Source: Gammaproteobacteria bacterium (lineage in GTDB: Bacteria; Pseudomonadota; Gammaproteobacteria; Steroidobacterales; SZUA-146). Taken from it: a DNA stretch of 8,115 bases. Positions 6,501 through 8,115 of the stretch are shown piece after piece (within the stretch, counting starts at the first letter, position 1; every line of letters begins with the position of its first letter). Position numbers and translations under genes: made by a program. Under the pieces are notes generated by a model that was not told where the DNA came from, searched no databases, and was given only the letters and a program-made list of their open reading frames with translations. The stretch spans positions 1 through 8,115 of the forward strand of contig QIGP01000204.1 in NCBI GenBank assembly GCA_003228965.1, given 5' to 3'.

Positions 6501-7390
6501 ACGCCAATTTTCTCGAGCGAGCCCTGTACAGTCAACGCGGCTGAAACAATCATTTCCGGATAGTTTACGTTAATGCCCGCTAGATCGAACTCCTCCGTAG
6601 ACAGGTCTAAATCAAATTGCGGACTCTGCAAGATCTCTGTAGCAGTGCCTGACAGCAATACGTCATACGGTTGGTCGATCGAAAAATTTATATCTAATTG
6701 TTGCAACGAGCCATTCAGCGCAATCGTCGAATTTGCGTTGGCGAATCCTTCCAGTTTCAGCTGCGATTCAGACCCAAAGGAAAGAGGGTATGGAGCCTTA
6801 GTTGTTACGCTAATCGTACCGTCAAGAGTCGCCGCCGGAGCGGATACCGTAAACTGCGGCAGCGAGAGTTCTGTATCTCGCCATTGCCCGTTAAAATTAA
6901 GGCTATCAATGACAATCTGTGCAGATTGCACACTTGAGCCTGCCTTCACATCCACTAACGAAAACTGACTAACCGTTAGATCAAAAGGCAGTCGTATACT
7001 GGACGGTAACTCCACTGCGGTTTTTGCATGATCATTTGGAGTCGGGTTGGTGGGCGTCAAAATTAATACATTCCGGATGATCAAGCTCTCTACGACGACG
7101 TGCTTCTTGAACACACCGGATAGATCAAGCTGCAAATCCACCGTGTCGAGCCTTAGCTCGATTCTCTCTCCTATGAAATTGATGTCCGATACACTCAGCC
7201 CATCTGCTATGGATCCGCTAATTTCGCCAACTTCCACCACGGCGTTCGTTTGCGACAGCGCGAACTTGATGAGCTGACGAGCGCCGTTTTCGGTCCATAC
7301 TAGCCAGGTCACCAGTCCAACCAACGTAACGGTTAAACCAAGCACGAGTATTATTGTCCGGCGAACCCACACAGATTGATTGTGATTCAT
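3584..7390 (-). CDS. tamB: TamB, translocation and assembly module subunit
   Basis: A complete 1268-residue protein, close to the usual size (E. coli TamB is 1259). TamB bridges the inner membrane and the outer-membrane TamA. It works in insertion of some outer-membrane proteins and, like other AsmA-type bridges, probably in phospholipid traffic to the outer membrane. Residues 11-32 are a single hydrophobic signal anchor after a short basic N-terminus. About 35-900 are repetitive amphipathic beta strands, the fold expected of the long lipid groove. The C-terminal TamB (DUF490) domain covers roughly 900-1268, with SMPESDQLAYLIFGRP (1142-1157) and YLSPKLFVSYGIGLLEP (1217-1233) as the clearest signatures. 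Cys711 and Cys720 are spaced like the conserved pair in TamB proteins and could form a disulfide. The start ATG (7390-7388) overlaps the tamA stop as ATGA, so translation is likely coupled; there is no strong ribosome binding site. Confidence 0.93.
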   Translation of the reverse strand: MNHNQSVWVRRTIILVLGLTVTLVGLVTWLVWTENGARQLIKFALSQTNAVVEVGEISGSIADGLSVSDINFIGERIELRLDTVDLQLDLSGVFKKHVVVESLIIRNVLILTPTNPTPNDHAKTAVELPSSIRLPFDLTVSQFSLVDVKAGSSVQSAQIVIDSLNFNGQWRDTELSLPQFTVSAPAATLDGTISVTTKAPYPLSFGSESQLKLEGFANANSTIALNGSLQQLDINFSIDQPYDVLLSGTATEILQSPQFDLDLSTEEFDLAGINVNYPEMIVSAALTVQGSLEKIGVKGRIDTELPKLGASSATFASLVFTDRIEIASLSLLFKEIENGSKLDASGQVSWGEAEPEANLIFAWDQLQWPLQGEHLVRSKDGRAILKGSLSDYSVSVSSSLSTRYETDGEIKVEAHGVPDRIDITSIHVDALEGQVQGVATLLLKPHISVSAKLRGTGINPASLLEDWPGSLDFTLDGTGTVAETGFSATLRELQGQGELRGYPLSFGGSALLAPGSIAIDGFNVNSGPTKIRLSGTVSDLLDVDWSLISTDLGSLWPGLSGIIESKGVVSGQPDQPQLTFSVKGEEIGYKEIRLKAVDADVNFGKSVAGSGVAQINVSGLEYGAYTSDSLKLTVEGTQEQHSIDISIEDTLGKSRVLFDGNLAEPNIYAFDLNKIDIEANELGIWSLLQPVAGSLNTGKESKPTITLPETCLTQNTSRLCLGLESIENGLAADVDLVDLPLSLLSHFIPSTIKASGKVNGGGNLKIDPGRGSYGSMQFDFNGLQLQSKIREDIRDSTLQFGSSVIKANIEQSGDVVLNADFPLVSGGGFTLFGNILSTNQKLLARPVTGRMSLSVPSAAFIADYLPQLSKAEGRLEGAVDLKGSLQKPQILGKLELSEGELTFADPGVQATDVEFSITGKPNNKLVIKASAKSGGGDIRLTGELALNEGERVGELRMSGTGFQVLNTQELQLWATPDITLKYANDQLELTGSVLIPRADINIDDLPQGTVKVSKDQIIVGEGEEASVDTIPVSAELLLSLGDNVHLAAFGLDAFLGGELELIEKTGKPTTATGEIQLRKGKYQAYGQKLNITTGRLVYAGGPIDQPGVDLRATRIPVSGIEVGVSARGTLSQPQFSVFSTPSMPESDQLAYLIFGRPINADAGSENTLITRLALSLSTKSSEAFGQKLAGGLGVDQLGVESDGSEDLSQASLVIGKYLSPKLFVSYGIGLLEPVSTLKLEYILNSKWQLVTESSSTRNSADAQYTYER

Positions 7391-8115
7391 GAGTCGGGCC
7401 CAAGGCTTACGTGGAGACGGAACGTGTCTTCTGTCTGATCAAGAGGCCTGGCTCCGTCAATGCGTAGAACACCAATCGGGGTGCGATAACGAAAGCCGAT
7501 ACCAAATCCGCTTTTAAGCGCATCGCTAAGTGAATCGACCGAGTTACCGTGATCGAAAAACGCAGCCACTCCGTACTTGTCATTGAAAAAATAGTCGACC
7601 TCAACGCTTGAAGCCAAAAGATACCGCCCTCCGACTTTCAACCCTTCTGCGTTTTGCGGTGATAGCTCTTCAAATCCGTAGCCCCTGATTGTCCTGTCAC
7701 CACCCGTGAAAAAACGTTGACTGGGTGGAAGATTGGAGAGCTGATCGACGTCAGTTACACCAAGGTCAGCTCGAAGTAGCAAGCGGGATTTTGAACCTAG
7801 TGGATAGATGGCCCGGGTTGCAAGCGTGGCCTGAACAAACGTCGTGTCCGAGAGTAAACCTTCCTGGGAACCATGAATGTCCAGTCGCGCAGTCAGACCT
7901 CGCCGCGTGAATATTGCGTCATCGACTTTTTGGTAAGCAAGGCTTGCTCCTAATATTAACAACTCGGAGCGCACATCATCTTGATCGCCCAAAGAAAACA
8001 GTTCGTTTTCAAATTCAAGATAGAGTTGACGTCCCAAACCTTTCCATCGGTCGTAGCGTCTGGCACCGAGCGAAATCAGATCGGAATTTGTATCGCCAAT
8101 TTCAGCCCGATCAAA
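7387..8115 (-). CDS. tamA: TamA, Omp85-family outer-membrane protein (5' part outside window)
   Basis: The frame is open to the right edge, giving the last 242 residues. The TTG at 8037 is an internal Leu codon, since TamA-like sequence continues upstream of it. The visible part is the 16-strand beta-barrel (surface antigen/bacterial Omp85 domain); the N-terminal POTRA domains lie outside the window. The diagnostic element is FFTGGDRTIRGYGFEELSP (coded at about 7660-7716), which contains the Omp85 RGF/RGY motif of loop 6. It is followed by YLLASSVEVDYFF, YGVAAFFDHGNSVD and the last strands FGIGFRYRTPIGVLRIDGARP, ending HVSLGPDS. TamA is the outer-membrane half of the TAM complex. The four-base ATGA overlap with the next gene, tamB, and the shared strand support an operon and confirm the identity over BamA, which is not followed by tamB. 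Confidence 0.92.
   Translation of the reverse strand, partial: FDRAEIGDTNSDLISLGARRYDRWKGLGRQLYLEFENELFSLGDQDDVRSELLILGASLAYQKVDDAIFTRRGLTARLDIHGSQEGLLSDTTFVQATLATRAIYPLGSKSRLLLRADLGVTDVDQLSNLPPSQRFFTGGDRTIRGYGFEELSPQNAEGLKVGGRYLLASSVEVDYFFNDKYGVAAFFDHGNSVDSLSDALKSGFGIGFRYRTPIGVLRIDGARPLDQTEDTFRLHVSLGPDS

Overview
The window looks like a chromosomal stretch from a gammaproteobacterium, probably an environmental or marine one. GC content is near 50%. The right half carries a tamA-tamB outer-membrane assembly pair on the minus strand. The left half carries a decayed DadA-type D-amino-acid dehydrogenase gene followed by an intact NhaC-family antiporter, both on the plus strand. Assignments come from reading motifs by eye; no database search was run.

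Region by region. Positions 1-287 are the 3' end of an unrecognised plus-strand gene. Positions 288-490 hold no convincing gene, but contain a long hairpin (326-377) and, at 400-481, a sequence closely resembling an integron attC recombination site. Nine bases after that site starts a reading frame (491) whose protein matches my memory of the N-terminus of TIGR02391-type (Ymh / abortive-infection-like) proteins. It has an in-frame TGA at codon 38 and stops matching the family at about codon 55. There it runs, in the same frame, into a DadA-type flavoprotein that has lost only its own start. That dehydrogenase is also broken internally: around 1441-1456 roughly 75-90 codons of the usual middle are missing and the frame shifts, after which the true C-terminus reads through to 1665. 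The nhaC gene (1684-3198) follows after 18 bases and looks complete.

Positions 3199-3583 lie between convergent genes. They contain three inverted repeats and one small unrecognised ORF with a reasonable ribosome binding site, which would extend to 67 residues if a single TAG were read as Trp. From 3584 to the right edge, on the minus strand, lie a complete tamB (1268 codons) and the barrel-encoding 3' end of tamA, overlapping by four bases (ATGA). TamA (an Omp85 barrel) and TamB (an inner-membrane-anchored periplasmic bridge) together insert or supply components of the outer envelope.

The most interesting part is 288-1665. It looks like the scar of an integron-cassette insertion: an attC-like site, then a truncated and nonsense-mutated cassette gene of defence-related type, fused in frame to a dehydrogenase that has since been inactivated. 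The antiporter next to it has been kept.
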